From Thermoanaerobaculum aquaticum (GTDB taxonomy: Bacteria; Acidobacteriota; Thermoanaerobaculia; Thermoanaerobaculales; Thermoanaerobaculaceae), in contig NZ_JMFG01000022.1 in NCBI RefSeq assembly GCF_000687145.1, positions 1 to 50,215 of the forward strand: 50,215 nt of DNA. Direction: 5' to 3'. A program made the translations under genes and the position numbers. How positions within the stretch are numbered: position 1 is the first letter of the stretch; each line of letters begins with the position of its first letter. The notes beneath the pieces are model-generated. The model had not been told where the DNA came from. It saw nothing but the letters and a program-made list of their open reading frames with translations, and did not search any database. Shown in pieces: positions 8,929 to 17,692 of the stretch.

Positions 8929-9402
8929 ATGCAGAAATACAGGGTCTTGATCCTCTGCACCGGCAACTCCTGCCGCTCGCAAATGGCCGAAGGCTGGGTG
9001 CGTCACCTCCTGGGTGACCGCGTGGAGGTGGCCTCTGCGGGGACCCACCCGGCGGGGTATGTTCACCCCATGGCCATCAAGGTCATGGCCGAAGAAGGAG
9101 TCATCATTTCTCGCCAGCGGTCAAAATCGGTGGCCCAATTTGCCAATGACACCTGGGATTTGGTCATCACCGTTTGCGACAGCGCCCGGGAAGAATGCCC
9201 CTACTTTCCCGGCGCCAAGGAACAAATCCACATTTCGTTCCCTGACCCTGCCCTGGTGGGGGGACCTCGGGAGATACAGGAAGAGGCCTATCGCACGGTC
9301 CGCGACGCCATCCGCCAGCGCCTGGTCCCCGAGGTGGAACGCCGCTGCCGCGCGGGGGCTAGCGGCTCCGCCGGTGCTGCCGAGGCTGCCTCGGAGAGCT
9401 AG
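8929..9402 (+). CDS. arsC: Arsenate reductase, thioredoxin-coupled type (LMW-PTP fold)
   Basis: 157 residues. The N-terminal phosphatase loop is C10-TGNSC-R16 (CX5R). The redox cysteines of thioredoxin-linked ArsC are at C83 (VCDSA) and C90 (EECPYFPG), close to the C10/C82/C89 arrangement of the B. subtilis enzyme. HISFPDPA carries the general-acid Asp. It reduces arsenate to arsenite in the cytoplasm. The C-terminal tail (RAGASGSAGAAEAASES) is a low-complexity extension. ATG 8929 has GGGGG upstream; a TAAACT box at 8908-8913 may give it its own promoter. The MFS gene 37 bases downstream could be the partner exporter, but that link is by position only. Confidence 0.93.
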   Translation: MQKYRVLILCTGNSCRSQMAEGWVRHLLGDRVEVASAGTHPAGYVHPMAIKVMAEEGVIISRQRSKSVAQFANDTWDLVITVCDSAREECPYFPGAKEQIHISFPDPALVGGPREIQEEAYRTVRDAIRQRLVPEVERRCRAGASGSAGAAEAASES

Positions 9403-9427
9403 CGCAACGTAAGGCCACTGCACCGCG

Positions 9428-9433
9428 TAAACT
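9428..9433 (+). promoter_or_regulatory. -10 box TAAACT, leaderless start of the MFS gene
   Basis: TAAACT followed by exactly six bases and GTG 9440. No Shine-Dalgarno sequence precedes the GTG, so a leaderless mRNA is predicted. Confidence 0.6.
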
Positions 9434-9439
9434 CTTGGC

Positions 9440-10804
9440 GTGCAGACGGCAAGCCCTGCGGGTTTCATCCAAGATCACCGTCCGCTGTTGTGGGCTACAG
9501 CTCTGGGTTCGTTCTTACCGCCTTTTTTGGGGTCCTCCCTGAACGTGGCCCTGCCGGTGATTGGCCGGGAGCTCCAGGCCACCGCCTTTGAGCTTGGGTT
9601 AATCGTCAACGCCTTCCTCATTGCCGCCGCCGGCATGCTGGTGCCCCTGGGACGCTGGGCCGATGCCTGCGGCCGCGCCCGGGTGTTCACCTGGGGGCTT
9701 TTGGGACAAGCTCTCTGCTCGGCGGCAGCGATCTTTACCCGGTCGGTGCCGGCGCTTTTGCTGGTGCGGGCAGCGCAAGGGGTGGCTGCTGCCGCTACCT
9801 TTGCCACCGCCGTGGCTCTGGTGGCCCAGGTGGCACCGGCGGGGCAAAAGGGGAAGCTCCTGGGAGCCAACACCGCTGCGGTGTACCTGGGGCTTACCCT
9901 GGGGCCCCCCACCGGCGGCCTGCTCACCCAGCACCTAGGCTGGCGCAGCGTCTTTGGCGCTTCAGCGCTCTTGGCTCTGGGCGGTTGGGCTCTGGCCCGT
10001 CCCTGGGGGAGGGAAAAGAGCCCGCGGGAAGGCGTGGCTCAGCCCGCCAGCCTCTGGCTTTTTGCCGCAGGCGTTTCCCTGGTCCTGGGTGGCCTGGCCA
10101 TGACCCGCGTTCAGGGGCGCTTTGCCGCCCTGGCCGCACTGGGAGCCATTGCCGTTGTCCTTTCCTTCCGGGGTTCCTCGAACTTACCCCTGGAGCCAGC
10201 CCTTTTTCGCAACACCGCCTTTACCTTTTCCAACCTGGCGGCGTTGATCCATTACGCCGCTACCTTTTCGGTTTCGCTGTTCCTGGCCCTTTACCTGCAG
10301 GTGGTGGGCGGGCTTTCCCCCAAGGCCACCGGCTTTCTCCTCCTCGCCCAGCCGCTGCTCATGGCGCTGCTTTCCCCCGTGGCCGGCAGCGTCTCGGATC
10401 GGTGGGAGCCGCGGTGGGTGGCCTCCGCCGGCATGGCCCTCACCGCCGGGGGTTTGCTGGTGTTGAGCTCTGCCCAACTCCGGGTTTCGCTTTTCCAGGT
10501 AATCTCGGGGCTTGCGCTTTTAGGCATTGGCTTTGCGCTGTTTTCATCCCCCAACACCCATGCGGTGATGGGCCAGGCTCCAACCAAGTTGCTTTCGGCG
10601 GCTTCCGCCACCCTGGCGCTCATGAGGCTCACCGGCCAGGCCGGAAGCCTGGTTCTGGCCAGCTTCTTCCTCCCCGCGAGCAGCCTCGATACGCAAGCCG
10701 GAAAGCTTTTGGTGCCCGGGATGCAGGCCAACCTCTGGGTGGCGTCGCTGCTTTGTCTTGTGGGCATGGTTTTTTCTTTAGCAAGGGGCAACGTGCATGG
10801 TTAA
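9440..10804 (+). CDS. MFS transporter, DHA2/EmrB-like drug or small-molecule exporter
   Basis: 454 residues, almost entirely hydrophobic, with about 13-14 predicted membrane helices. The first helix region (NVALPVIGRELQA), the loop motif GRWADACGRARVF (motif A, G-x3-D-x2-G-R) and the GLTLGPPTGGLLTQHLGWRSVF block (motif C region) mark the 14-helix DHA2 group. It exports drugs or metabolites by proton antiport; the substrate cannot be read from the sequence. The start GTG 9440 sits six bases after TAAACT. It follows arsC and might be co-transcribed with it as well as having its own promoter. Confidence 0.9.
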   Translation: MQTASPAGFIQDHRPLLWATALGSFLPPFLGSSLNVALPVIGRELQATAFELGLIVNAFLIAAAGMLVPLGRWADACGRARVFTWGLLGQALCSAAAIFTRSVPALLLVRAAQGVAAAATFATAVALVAQVAPAGQKGKLLGANTAAVYLGLTLGPPTGGLLTQHLGWRSVFGASALLALGGWALARPWGREKSPREGVAQPASLWLFAAGVSLVLGGLAMTRVQGRFAALAALGAIAVVLSFRGSSNLPLEPALFRNTAFTFSNLAALIHYAATFSVSLFLALYLQVVGGLSPKATGFLLLAQPLLMALLSPVAGSVSDRWEPRWVASAGMALTAGGLLVLSSAQLRVSLFQVISGLALLGIGFALFSSPNTHAVMGQAPTKLLSAASATLALMRLTGQAGSLVLASFFLPASSLDTQAGKLLVPGMQANLWVASLLCLVGMVFSLARGNVHG

Positions 10805-10882
10805 AGTCGGGTTTGGTGGGTACAGGAAAAGCGGGATGGTGCCCGCGGTAGGCACGGTGGTAAAACGGTTGCGGAGGAGCCG

Positions 10883-12445
10883 GTGAAAGAGCGATCGAGG
10901 TACTGGCTTGTGGCGGGGCTCCTGGCCCTAGCGTTCGATAGGCTCTTTTGGAACGTTGACCACGGCATCAACTTTCCCCTCTTTGCCGTTCTTTGCGTAG
11001 CTGGGGGGTTCTTGGTGCTTGGAAAGGAGGGCCACCGGCCGGCCCCCTCGGTGTTTCTCCTGGTCCTGCCGTTGGGGTTTTTCGCCTGGGGGTCGTTCTG
11101 TAGGCTGGAACCGCTGGCGCATGTGCTGAGCTGTGCCTGGGTTTTGCTTTTCATGGGCCTCCTGGCCGTGTACTACCGGACAAGCGAATGGTGGCGGACG
11201 GACGTCTGGCAAACCCTGTGGTCCTTCTTGAAGTTGCTGACCACCGCCGTGGCTCACGGCTTCATTTACCGATCCCCTAACCCATCGCCGGGGCAAGGCG
11301 AGCCGGCACCCAAACCGGGCTGGATAGCGCCGGTGGTGCGCGGCCTGCTGGTGGCGCTGCCGGTAACAGGCCTTTTTGCTTTGCTCCTTGCACGAGCCGA
11401 TGCGGTTTTTGCCCGGTATCTCGCTTCATGGTTTTCCTTCCGGGCTCTGGCGGAAGCGGTTTTTCGCTTGAGCTACATGCTGTTTGGGGCGTACCTGCTG
11501 GTGGGTGTCTTTACCTTCGTGGCCCGGGAAACCGAAAAAGAGCCAGCCCAAAGCCGGCAGCATGGGACCGTTTCTTCGTTCCTCGGGGGAATCGAGGCCA
11601 ACGTGGTGCTGGCCGCGGTGGATGTGCTGTTTTCCTTCTTCGTGCTTATTCAGGTTCGCTATTTCTTTGCGGGCAAGGCTAACCTGGAGGAGCTCGGGCT
11701 CACCTATTCCGAGTACGCCCGTCGCGGGTTTGGCGAGCTGCTGGCTGTGGCCTTCTTGAGTTTGGTGCTGATCCTGGGCTTGCAAAGGTCCACCGAGCAG
11801 CAAAGCGCACGCGGGCAGCGCCTGTTTTTAGCGCTTTCGGTGCTGCTGGTTTTGCTGGTGGGCGTGATCCTGCTTTCGGCCTTCCAGCGCCTGGGCCTTT
11901 ACGAGGAAGCTTACGGTTTTACCCGTGCCCGGCTTTACGCTCACACCCTCATGGTGTGGATTGGGGTGGCGTTGGGAGCAGTGCTGGCGCTGGAGCTGGC
12001 CAAGGCCAGGCGGTGGGTGGTTCACGGTTTGCTGCTTTCGGCCGTTGGTTTTTCCGCCCATCTCGTGGCCTCCAGCGTTGACGCCCGGGTAGCCAGGGCC
12101 AACGTGGCGAGGTTTGCTTCCGGGGCCAACTTGGACGTGGCTTACCTGGCGTACCTTTCCTCCGACGCCGTTCCCGCTATGAGCCGTTTGTTCCAGGATC
12201 CCCGCCTGCCCCAGAGCAGCCGGGAAGCGCTGGGAGCCTCGCTTATCTGCTGGACCTGGCGTCACCGGAACTGGAACGCCCCGGCACCCTGGCAGGAGTT
12301 CCACCTCTCCCGCTGGCGTGCCCGGCGGGCCCTGGCCGCGGTGATGCCTTCGCTTGCGGGCTACCAGAAGGAGGAGACCTCAGAAGGGAAAACCGTCCGC
12401 ACCCCCTCCGGGCAGACCTTCAGCTGCATCGCAGCTTGCCGGTAG
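10883..12445 (+). CDS. DUF4173/DUF4153 family integral membrane protein
   Basis: 520 residues with about 11-12 hydrophobic segments. The stretch LGLTYSEYARRGFGELLAVA (about 275-295) is the hallmark of DUF4173. The C-terminal 130 residues are soluble, with a Trp-rich helical segment (LICWTWRHRNWNA). GTG 10883 is preceded by GCGGAGGAG. Function of the family is unknown; it probably sits in the inner membrane. It follows the MFS gene by 78 bases and is convergent with the aminotransferase fusion (20-base gap). No terminator was seen in that gap. Confidence 0.85.
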   Translation: MKERSRYWLVAGLLALAFDRLFWNVDHGINFPLFAVLCVAGGFLVLGKEGHRPAPSVFLLVLPLGFFAWGSFCRLEPLAHVLSCAWVLLFMGLLAVYYRTSEWWRTDVWQTLWSFLKLLTTAVAHGFIYRSPNPSPGQGEPAPKPGWIAPVVRGLLVALPVTGLFALLLARADAVFARYLASWFSFRALAEAVFRLSYMLFGAYLLVGVFTFVARETEKEPAQSRQHGTVSSFLGGIEANVVLAAVDVLFSFFVLIQVRYFFAGKANLEELGLTYSEYARRGFGELLAVAFLSLVLILGLQRSTEQQSARGQRLFLALSVLLVLLVGVILLSAFQRLGLYEEAYGFTRARLYAHTLMVWIGVALGAVLALELAKARRWVVHGLLLSAVGFSAHLVASSVDARVARANVARFASGANLDVAYLAYLSSDAVPAMSRLFQDPRLPQSSREALGASLICWTWRHRNWNAPAPWQEFHLSRWRARRALAAVMPSLAGYQKEETSEGKTVRTPSGQTFSCIAACR

Positions 12446-12465
12446 CTCCTCAACCTAGCCGTTTC

Positions 12466-14775
12466 CTACGCCAGAAGAGCCAAAAGCTGCTGGGCCGCGG
12501 CCTCCGGGGAAAGATCCGCGGGGAGAAGGAAGCTCTTCACCTGCGACAGCAGCCGGGCATACTGCGCCCGCATGCGCTGCTCCTGCTCCGCGGCCAACGG
12601 CGGCAGGTGCGGGTTCAAATAGGGACGGGCAGCTCCTACCTGCCCCGGCAAGCTGCCGCTGGCCAAAAGCCGCAGGGCGTCCTCGGGCGAGAGGGGGCGT
12701 GGCCTGGCGGTCAAGGGGTCCTTGGCCAGGAAAACCACCGCTGCCGCTTCCGCCTGACGGGTCCCCCCTAGCCAGAACGGATCCAGCATCATCCGACCCT
12801 TAGCCGAGGCCTCCAGGCACACGGGAGCACCCAAATCCAGGGGGCAATCGCGCTCACCGTGGTCCACGGTGCAAAGCGCGCGCTCGGTGGCCATGTTTTC
12901 CAGCTTGGCGCGATCAAAAAACCGGCTCAGCGTGGGCAGGTGCCTGGTCCATTTTGCTTTCAGGTAGAGCTTCCGCTCAAGGCCGTCCAGCACCGTGGCC
13001 CGCGGCCCAAAGCGCACCAGAACCCCGTCGGCGGCCAAAAGCCGCCCCCCGTGCTCCCGCAGGAGCTGCGCCAAAAGGGCCGTCCGGCCACTCCCCGGTG
13101 CGCCAAAAACCAGAACGCCCCTTTCACCCAGAGCCACCGCTGCCCCGTGGGCCCAGAGGGCCCCCTGGGTGCGGGCCACCACTTCCGCCGCTAAAAGCAA
13201 CGCCATTTCCCGGGTTTGGCCGTAAAAAGCGGTGTTCCAAACAAAACCCGTGTCGGTGGCAAAGCTCACCGCTGCCGAGGGCTCCCTCCCCGGGGCCTCT
13301 TTAACCGCGTAGACCACAGCGTGGGGCTCGGGCCCCCCTTCCAGGGGAGAAGGCCAGAAGTTCTCCTGAAAGAAGTCCGCCAGATGCGGGGAGTTGGTGC
13401 GCAGCTGCACCACCACTCCACCCACCAATGCGTTCCAGACGAACAGGCTATCCGCCGGCAGGGAGCGCTCCGCTTCCTCCAGGAGCGCGTTGCGTTCGGC
13501 AAGCTCGCGGATGGGACGGACGGGCAGGTAGTCGTTGACCTTGGTGATGACGTTGTTGAGCACCCGCGGCCTGGTCCGCTTGGGTTCCTCCAGCTTGGCT
13601 AAAGCATCGCTCAAGCGTTTCAGCCCCTCGCGGATGCGCTCCTCGGAGGTGGCAAAGGAAATGCGGATGTGCTCCGGGGCCATGAACGCATCCCCCGGAA
13701 CCACCGCCAGCTTGGCCTCTTTCAGCAGATAGTAGGCAAGGCCGTAGGTGTTGCGCACCGGAGAGCCGGAAAACTCCTTGTCCAAAAAGCGGCTGACGTT
13801 GGGCATGGCGTAAAACGCCCCTTCCGGAACCGGGCAAGAAAGACCGGGGATGCGCGACAGACCCTGAATCACCAGGTTGCGCCGCCGCTCAAACTCCACC
13901 CGCATACGCTCCACCTCCAGCTCGCACTCCTCCAGCGCCACCACCCCGGCTTTTTGCACGAAAGAGGTGGCGTTGGAGGTGTTGTGCGACTGGATCTTGG
14001 AGGCGGCGGCAATAATCTCCCGGGGACCAGCGGCGTAGCCCAGGCGCCAGCCGGTCATGGAAAAGGCCTTGGAAAACCCGTTGATGATGACGGTCTGTTT
14101 GGCCAGCGCCGGCACTGCGGCGGCAATGGAGGTAAAGCGGCGCCCGTCGTAAATAAGCTTTTCGTAAATTTCGTCGGCGATGACCCAAATCCCTTCCCTC
14201 CGGCAAATCTCGCCGATTTCCTCCAGCTCCTCGCGGGTGTACACGGCGCCGGTGGGGTTGCAGGGGTAGTTGAGGATCAAAACCCTGGTGTTGGGGGTGA
14301 TGGCCTCCGCCAGGTCCCGGGCCCTAAGGTGGAAGCCATCCTCTTCCCGGGTGCGCACGAACACGGGGTTGCCCTTGGCCAAACGCACCTGGTCGGGGTA
14401 GGAAACCCAGCAAGGGCTGGGGATGATGACGTCGTCCCCTTCGTCCACCAGGGCCATGACCACGCAAAAGAGCGCGGCTTTCGCCCCCGGGGACACCAGC
14501 ACCTCGTCGGGGGAAAAGCGCAGGCCGTTTTCCCGTTCCAGCTTGCGGCAAATGGCCTGACGCAGCTCAGGAATGCCGTCGTTGGCGGTGTACTTGGTGA
14601 AGTTGGCATCCAGCGCCTGCTTGGCCGCCTTCTTGATCTTTTCAGGTGTGGGGAAATCCGGTTCACCCACCGAAAAATCCACCACGTCAATGCCTTGGGC
14701 CTTCATGGCCAGGGCCCGGGCGGCAATGCGCATGGTGGGGGAAAGCTGAATTTGGTTCGCGCGCTCCGAGGGCAT
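12466..14775 (-). CDS. Fusion: class I aminotransferase + HPr-kinase-like P-loop domain
   Basis: 769 residues in one open frame. Residues 1-about 395 are a complete fold-type I aminotransferase of the aspartate/aromatic class: DFSVGEPDF at the N-terminus, NPTGAVY, and the PLP-binding Lys236 in NGFSKAFSMTGWRLGY. Residues about 410-769 are a separate domain with HAHGAA-like WAHGAAVALGERGVLVFGA, Walker A GAPGSGRT (558-565) and LLAADGVLV where HPr-kinase/PEPCK-like proteins have a LLSDD-type acidic motif. The second acid is Gly here. HDC-type helices close the C-terminus. ATG 14775 follows the flotillin stop by 15 bases, so the two form an operon. A lone aminotransferase is about 400 residues, so the extra 370 are a genuine extension. 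I know of no described protein with this pairing; its role is not known. Confidence 0.88.
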   Translation of the reverse strand: MPSERANQIQLSPTMRIAARALAMKAQGIDVVDFSVGEPDFPTPEKIKKAAKQALDANFTKYTANDGIPELRQAICRKLERENGLRFSPDEVLVSPGAKAALFCVVMALVDEGDDVIIPSPCWVSYPDQVRLAKGNPVFVRTREEDGFHLRARDLAEAITPNTRVLILNYPCNPTGAVYTREELEEIGEICRREGIWVIADEIYEKLIYDGRRFTSIAAAVPALAKQTVIINGFSKAFSMTGWRLGYAAGPREIIAAASKIQSHNTSNATSFVQKAGVVALEECELEVERMRVEFERRRNLVIQGLSRIPGLSCPVPEGAFYAMPNVSRFLDKEFSGSPVRNTYGLAYYLLKEAKLAVVPGDAFMAPEHIRISFATSEERIREGLKRLSDALAKLEEPKRTRPRVLNNVITKVNDYLPVRPIRELAERNALLEEAERSLPADSLFVWNALVGGVVVQLRTNSPHLADFFQENFWPSPLEGGPEPHAVVYAVKEAPGREPSAAVSFATDTGFVWNTAFYGQTREMALLLAAEVVARTQGALWAHGAAVALGERGVLVFGAPGSGRTALLAQLLREHGGRLLAADGVLVRFGPRATVLDGLERKLYLKAKWTRHLPTLSRFFDRAKLENMATERALCTVDHGERDCPLDLGAPVCLEASAKGRMMLDPFWLGGTRQAEAAAVVFLAKDPLTARPRPLSPEDALRLLASGSLPGQVGAARPYLNPHLPPLAAEQEQRMRAQYARLLSQVKSFLLPADLSPEAAAQQLLALLA

Positions 14776-14790
14776 GGTACGTCTTTTCCC

Positions 14791-16176
14791 TTACGAGTCC
14801 TTCTCTTCTTTTGGCGCGGTTTTTTGCGCCAAAAAGTCGGCAAGCTTCACACCGGTGAGCGATTCCACCACAGTGGGCAGCTGGGCCAACACCTCGGCCA
14901 CCTGACCGGTGAGCTTGCTGGTACCGGAAGCATCCCCCACCATGACGATGCGGTCCACCTTGGACAGCGGCTCGGCCACCGCCCGGGCCAGCTCCGGCAG
15001 CTTTTGAATGACCATCTCGGCCAAAGCGGCCTGGGTGTAGTCCCGCCACGCCGCGGCCTTTTCCCGCATGGCTTCGGCTTCGGCTTTTCCCTGCTCCCGC
15101 AACGCTTCCGCGCGCACCTGGGCTTCCAGCCGCAGGCCCGCGGCTCGCCCCTTGGCTTCCAGTTCCTTGCGGTAGGCTTCGGCTTCCGCCTCCAGCTTGG
15201 CGCGGTAGGCTTCCGCTTCCGCCGGCCGCTTGACGGTGGCGTCCAGGTGCTTTTCACGCAGGGCAATTTCCTGCTCCTCCAGCTTGGTGGCCAGCTCCTT
15301 TTCCACCAGCTTGATTTGGTACTCCTGGCGCTTCACCTGCTCCAAAAGCTTGGCCCGCTCCAGCTCGTAGGCCAGCTCCGCTTGCGCTCGCTTGGCGTTC
15401 ACCGCCGCCTGGAACTCCGCCCGCTGGATTTCAAAATCCCGGGTGGCTGCCGCCAGTTCGGCTTCCGCAGCCAGCCGCGCCACGTCCCCTTCCTTGCGGT
15501 ACTGGGCGGCACGGATGGTGGCGTCGCGCTCGGTTTCCGCCTGGGCAATGGCCGCATCGCGCTTGACCTCGGCAATGCGGCGGGCCCCCAAAGCCTCAAG
15601 GTAGCCCTGGCTGTCGGTGATGTCCTTCAGGGAAAAGGCCAGGAGCTCCAGGCCCAGGCGGTCAAAATCCGCCTGCGCGGCGCTGCGCACCCGTTCGGCA
15701 AAGCGGTCGCGCTGGGAGTAAATTTCCTCCACCGCCATGGTCCCCAGGGCTGCGCGCATGTGCCCTTCCAGAACCTCCTGGGCCACGGCAGCAATGCCTG
15801 CAGTGCCTCGGGAAAGGAAGTTCTCCACCGCCCGGTGCAGCCGTCGCTCGTCGGAAGACACCTTGACCTGACCAAAGGCTTCCGCGGCAATGATCACCCC
15901 ATGGGCGGTGAGGACCTCGGGACAGCGGATGGAAACGGAAATGACGTCCAGGGGCAAAACCTGCACCGATTCCAAAAGCGGCATCACAAAGGTCCCGCCC
16001 CCCACCTGCAGGCGGTAGCCCACCCTGCGCCTTCGCCCATCGGGCTCGATGACGGTGGATGTGCGGCCGGAGATGACCAGCACCTGGTTGGGACCTACCT
16101 TGCGGTAATTGAAGGCCCAGAGCGCAAAGGCCAAAACCACAACGAAAACGCCAATAGCCCACGGGAGGAACGCCAT
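14791..16176 (-). CDS. Flotillin-like SPFH-domain protein
   Basis: 461 residues. One N-terminal membrane helix (MAFLPWAIGVFVVVLAFALW) is followed by the SPFH/PHB domain (about 30-200; YRKVGPNQVLVISGR, DVISVSIRCPEVLTAHG) and a long Ala/Glu-rich coiled coil (about 200-400) with EAEAYR repeats, as in FloT/YuaG. Flotillins organise membrane microdomains and scaffold signalling or secretion complexes. ATG 16176 is chosen because GGAGGG lies 8 bases upstream and the membrane helix begins there; the frame runs 17 codons further back but without signals. It is first in an operon with the aminotransferase-kinase fusion, and divergent from an intact patatin gene. Confidence 0.93.
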   Translation of the reverse strand: MAFLPWAIGVFVVVLAFALWAFNYRKVGPNQVLVISGRTSTVIEPDGRRRRVGYRLQVGGGTFVMPLLESVQVLPLDVISVSIRCPEVLTAHGVIIAAEAFGQVKVSSDERRLHRAVENFLSRGTAGIAAVAQEVLEGHMRAALGTMAVEEIYSQRDRFAERVRSAAQADFDRLGLELLAFSLKDITDSQGYLEALGARRIAEVKRDAAIAQAETERDATIRAAQYRKEGDVARLAAEAELAAATRDFEIQRAEFQAAVNAKRAQAELAYELERAKLLEQVKRQEYQIKLVEKELATKLEEQEIALREKHLDATVKRPAEAEAYRAKLEAEAEAYRKELEAKGRAAGLRLEAQVRAEALREQGKAEAEAMREKAAAWRDYTQAALAEMVIQKLPELARAVAEPLSKVDRIVMVGDASGTSKLTGQVAEVLAQLPTVVESLTGVKLADFLAQKTAPKEEKDS

Positions 16177-16215
16177 GAGACCCTCCGTTCCCGGCCAGCC
16201 GCCGGGGTCTTGCTC

Positions 16216-16244
16216 ACGATACGACAAGTTCTTTGTCGGTACAA
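16216..16244 (-). promoter_or_regulatory. Flotillin promoter with inverted repeat filling its spacer
   Basis: On the minus strand: TTGTAC (16244-16239), 17 bases, TATCGT (16221-16216). The 17-base spacer is exactly a perfect inverted repeat, CGACAA-N5-TTGTCG (16222-16238). That is the classical position for a repressor operator or a MerR-type activator site. Predicted start near 16209, leaving a 33-base leader with a GGAGGG ribosome-binding site. Confidence 0.6.
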
Positions 16245-16299
16245 GGTCCCAAAGGCTATCAAGCGAGCGCCACCCCGCGCGTTTCTGGCATTGCTGCGC

Positions 16300-16305
16300 T
16301 AGTAT
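16300..16305 (+). promoter_or_regulatory. -10 box TAGTAT before the patatin gene
   Basis: TAGTAT followed by eight bases and GTG 16314. No Shine-Dalgarno sequence lies between. This suggests a leaderless or near-leaderless transcript, and supports the GTG over the further-upstream in-frame TTG at 16233. Confidence 0.5.
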
Positions 16306-16313
16306 TTCAGCCT

Positions 16314-17225
16314 GTGGGTTTTCTGGATTTCCTGTTCCGCCGCGGTCCCCGCCAGGGTGTGGTGCTGGCGTTGGGAGGGGGCGGGGCTCGGGGCCTGGCC
16401 CACTTGGGGGTTTTAGAGGTCATTGAAGAGGCGGGTATCCCGGTGGCGGGTATCGCCGGAACCAGCGCGGGCGCGGTGGTGGGGGCCATGTGGCTCACCC
16501 TGGGAAACACCCAAGAGGTCGTCAAGCGGTGGGAGGAGTTTCTGGCTTCCGACTTCCCCTCGCACCTGCCCGAGGTGCGGCTCACCGAGGAGGTTTCCAG
16601 CCGCGATAACCTGCTTCTGTCCTTTGCCCAGCGCCTCCAGCAGGGGGCACAGGTGGCCCTGGCGCTGCACCGACGGGGGTTGGTGGAGCATGAAGACCTG
16701 GAGCGCGCGGTGGCGTTCTTGATCCCCCAAGCGAGGATCGAATCCCTGCCCCAACCGTTTGCGGCGGTGGTCACCGATTTTGCCACCGGCAAGGCTGTGG
16801 CCTTAACCCGGGGGGATCTGCGGCAGGCAGTGGCAGCTTCTTCTGCAGTCCCCGGAGTGGTGCCTCCCTATGGCCTGGACGGCCGCTACGTGCTGGACGG
16901 CGGGGTGGTGGCGGAGGTGCCGGTGGAGGAAGCCCGGGGCCTGGTCCCACGACCGGTGGTGGCGGTGGACGTGGGCGATCTCCCCGATCCTGACGAAGAC
17001 CCCAGGCGCATCACGGTGCCCCGGGTGCTCATGCGCGCCAACGTCATGACCCACGCCCGCCTCCGGCAGGTGCTGGTGGCTTCCGCGGACCTGGTGATCC
17101 GCCCGGAGGTTTGGGGCATGCACTGGTCGGAGTTCCGTCGGCTTACCGAAGCGGTGGAGGCTGGAAGAAAGGCGGCGCGTTCCTGCCTTAACCGCCTGCG
17201 GGCCCTGGCTCTGCGACGGGCTTGA
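16314..17225 (+). CDS. Patatin-like phospholipase (RssA/NTE-like), catalytically intact
   Basis: 303 residues. All patatin elements are present: oxyanion glycines LALGGGGARGLAHLGV, nucleophile elbow GTSAG, AASSAVPGVVPP, and the catalytic Asp in YVLDGGVVAEVPV. It hydrolyses acyl esters of phospholipids or lysophospholipids at the inner face of the membrane. No signal peptide. GTG 16314 is preferred because of the TAGTAT box upstream. The last codons overlap the region of the thioesterase ribosome-binding site (GGAGG at 17230), so the pair is probably one operon for acyl-chain turnover. It contrasts with the degenerate patatin-like gene at 6472-7305. Confidence 0.93.
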   Translation: MGFLDFLFRRGPRQGVVLALGGGGARGLAHLGVLEVIEEAGIPVAGIAGTSAGAVVGAMWLTLGNTQEVVKRWEEFLASDFPSHLPEVRLTEEVSSRDNLLLSFAQRLQQGAQVALALHRRGLVEHEDLERAVAFLIPQARIESLPQPFAAVVTDFATGKAVALTRGDLRQAVAASSAVPGVVPPYGLDGRYVLDGGVVAEVPVEEARGLVPRPVVAVDVGDLPDPDEDPRRITVPRVLMRANVMTHARLRQVLVASADLVIRPEVWGMHWSEFRRLTEAVEAGRKAARSCLNRLRALALRRA

Positions 17226-17242
17226 AACTGGAGGTTTCCGCT

Positions 17243-17683
17243 ATGGAGCGAGTTTTCCGTTACCCCATTGAGGTGCGTTTCCGCGATTTGGACGCCATGG
17301 GTCACGTGAACAACGCGGTCACCGTCACCTACCTGGAGGTGGCACGCACCCGCTTCTGGCTTTCCCAGTTCCGGGATTTCGCCAAGGAGGTGGACTTCCC
17401 CTTCGTGGTGGCACGGGTGGCCGTCAACTACCGTCGCCCCATTCGCCTCCACGACATGCTGGAGGTGGAGCTGTGGGTAAGCCACGTGGGGCGCTCTTCC
17501 TTCACCATCGCCTACCGCGTATGGGCCAGCGGGGAACTGGCCGCCGATGGGGAAACCGTGCAGGTCCATTACGACTACAGCCAGGGCCGACCCCAAAGCT
17601 TCGGCCCGGAACTGCGGGAGCGGCTGGAAAGCTTGCTCATTGCCGGCGAGCCTCAGCCTTCGGTCCGAAACAATCAGGTTTGA
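17243..17683 (+). CDS. Acyl-CoA thioesterase, hotdog fold (YbgC/4HBT type)
   Basis: 146 residues. The N-terminal block VRFRDLDAMGHVNNAVTVTYLEVAR is the 4HBT signature, with the catalytic Asp in DLDAMGHVNN. The rest follows a single hotdog domain (VARVAVNYRRPIRLHD, then the ELWVSHVGRSSFTIAYRV strand pair). It cleaves acyl-CoA thioesters in the cytoplasm. ATG 17243 is chosen since GGAGG (17230-17234) is 8 bases upstream; an in-frame TTG at 17222 overlaps the patatin stop but has no good ribosome-binding site. Likely co-transcribed with the patatin gene. Confidence 0.92.
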   Translation: MERVFRYPIEVRFRDLDAMGHVNNAVTVTYLEVARTRFWLSQFRDFAKEVDFPFVVARVAVNYRRPIRLHDMLEVELWVSHVGRSSFTIAYRVWASGELAADGETVQVHYDYSQGRPQSFGPELRERLESLLIAGEPQPSVRNNQV

Positions 17684-17692
17684 ACACAATTT

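Noticed and set aside
9440-10804. arsC plus MFS gene as an arsenic-resistance operon
   Set aside because: The transporter is DHA2-like, not ArsB or Acr3, and has its own leaderless promoter signal. Position alone does not support the claim.
13669-16302. 877-codon plus-strand open frame opposite flotillin and the aminotransferase fusion
   Set aside because: It spans two real genes and their intergenic gap in antisense and shows no domain, signal or ribosome-binding site.
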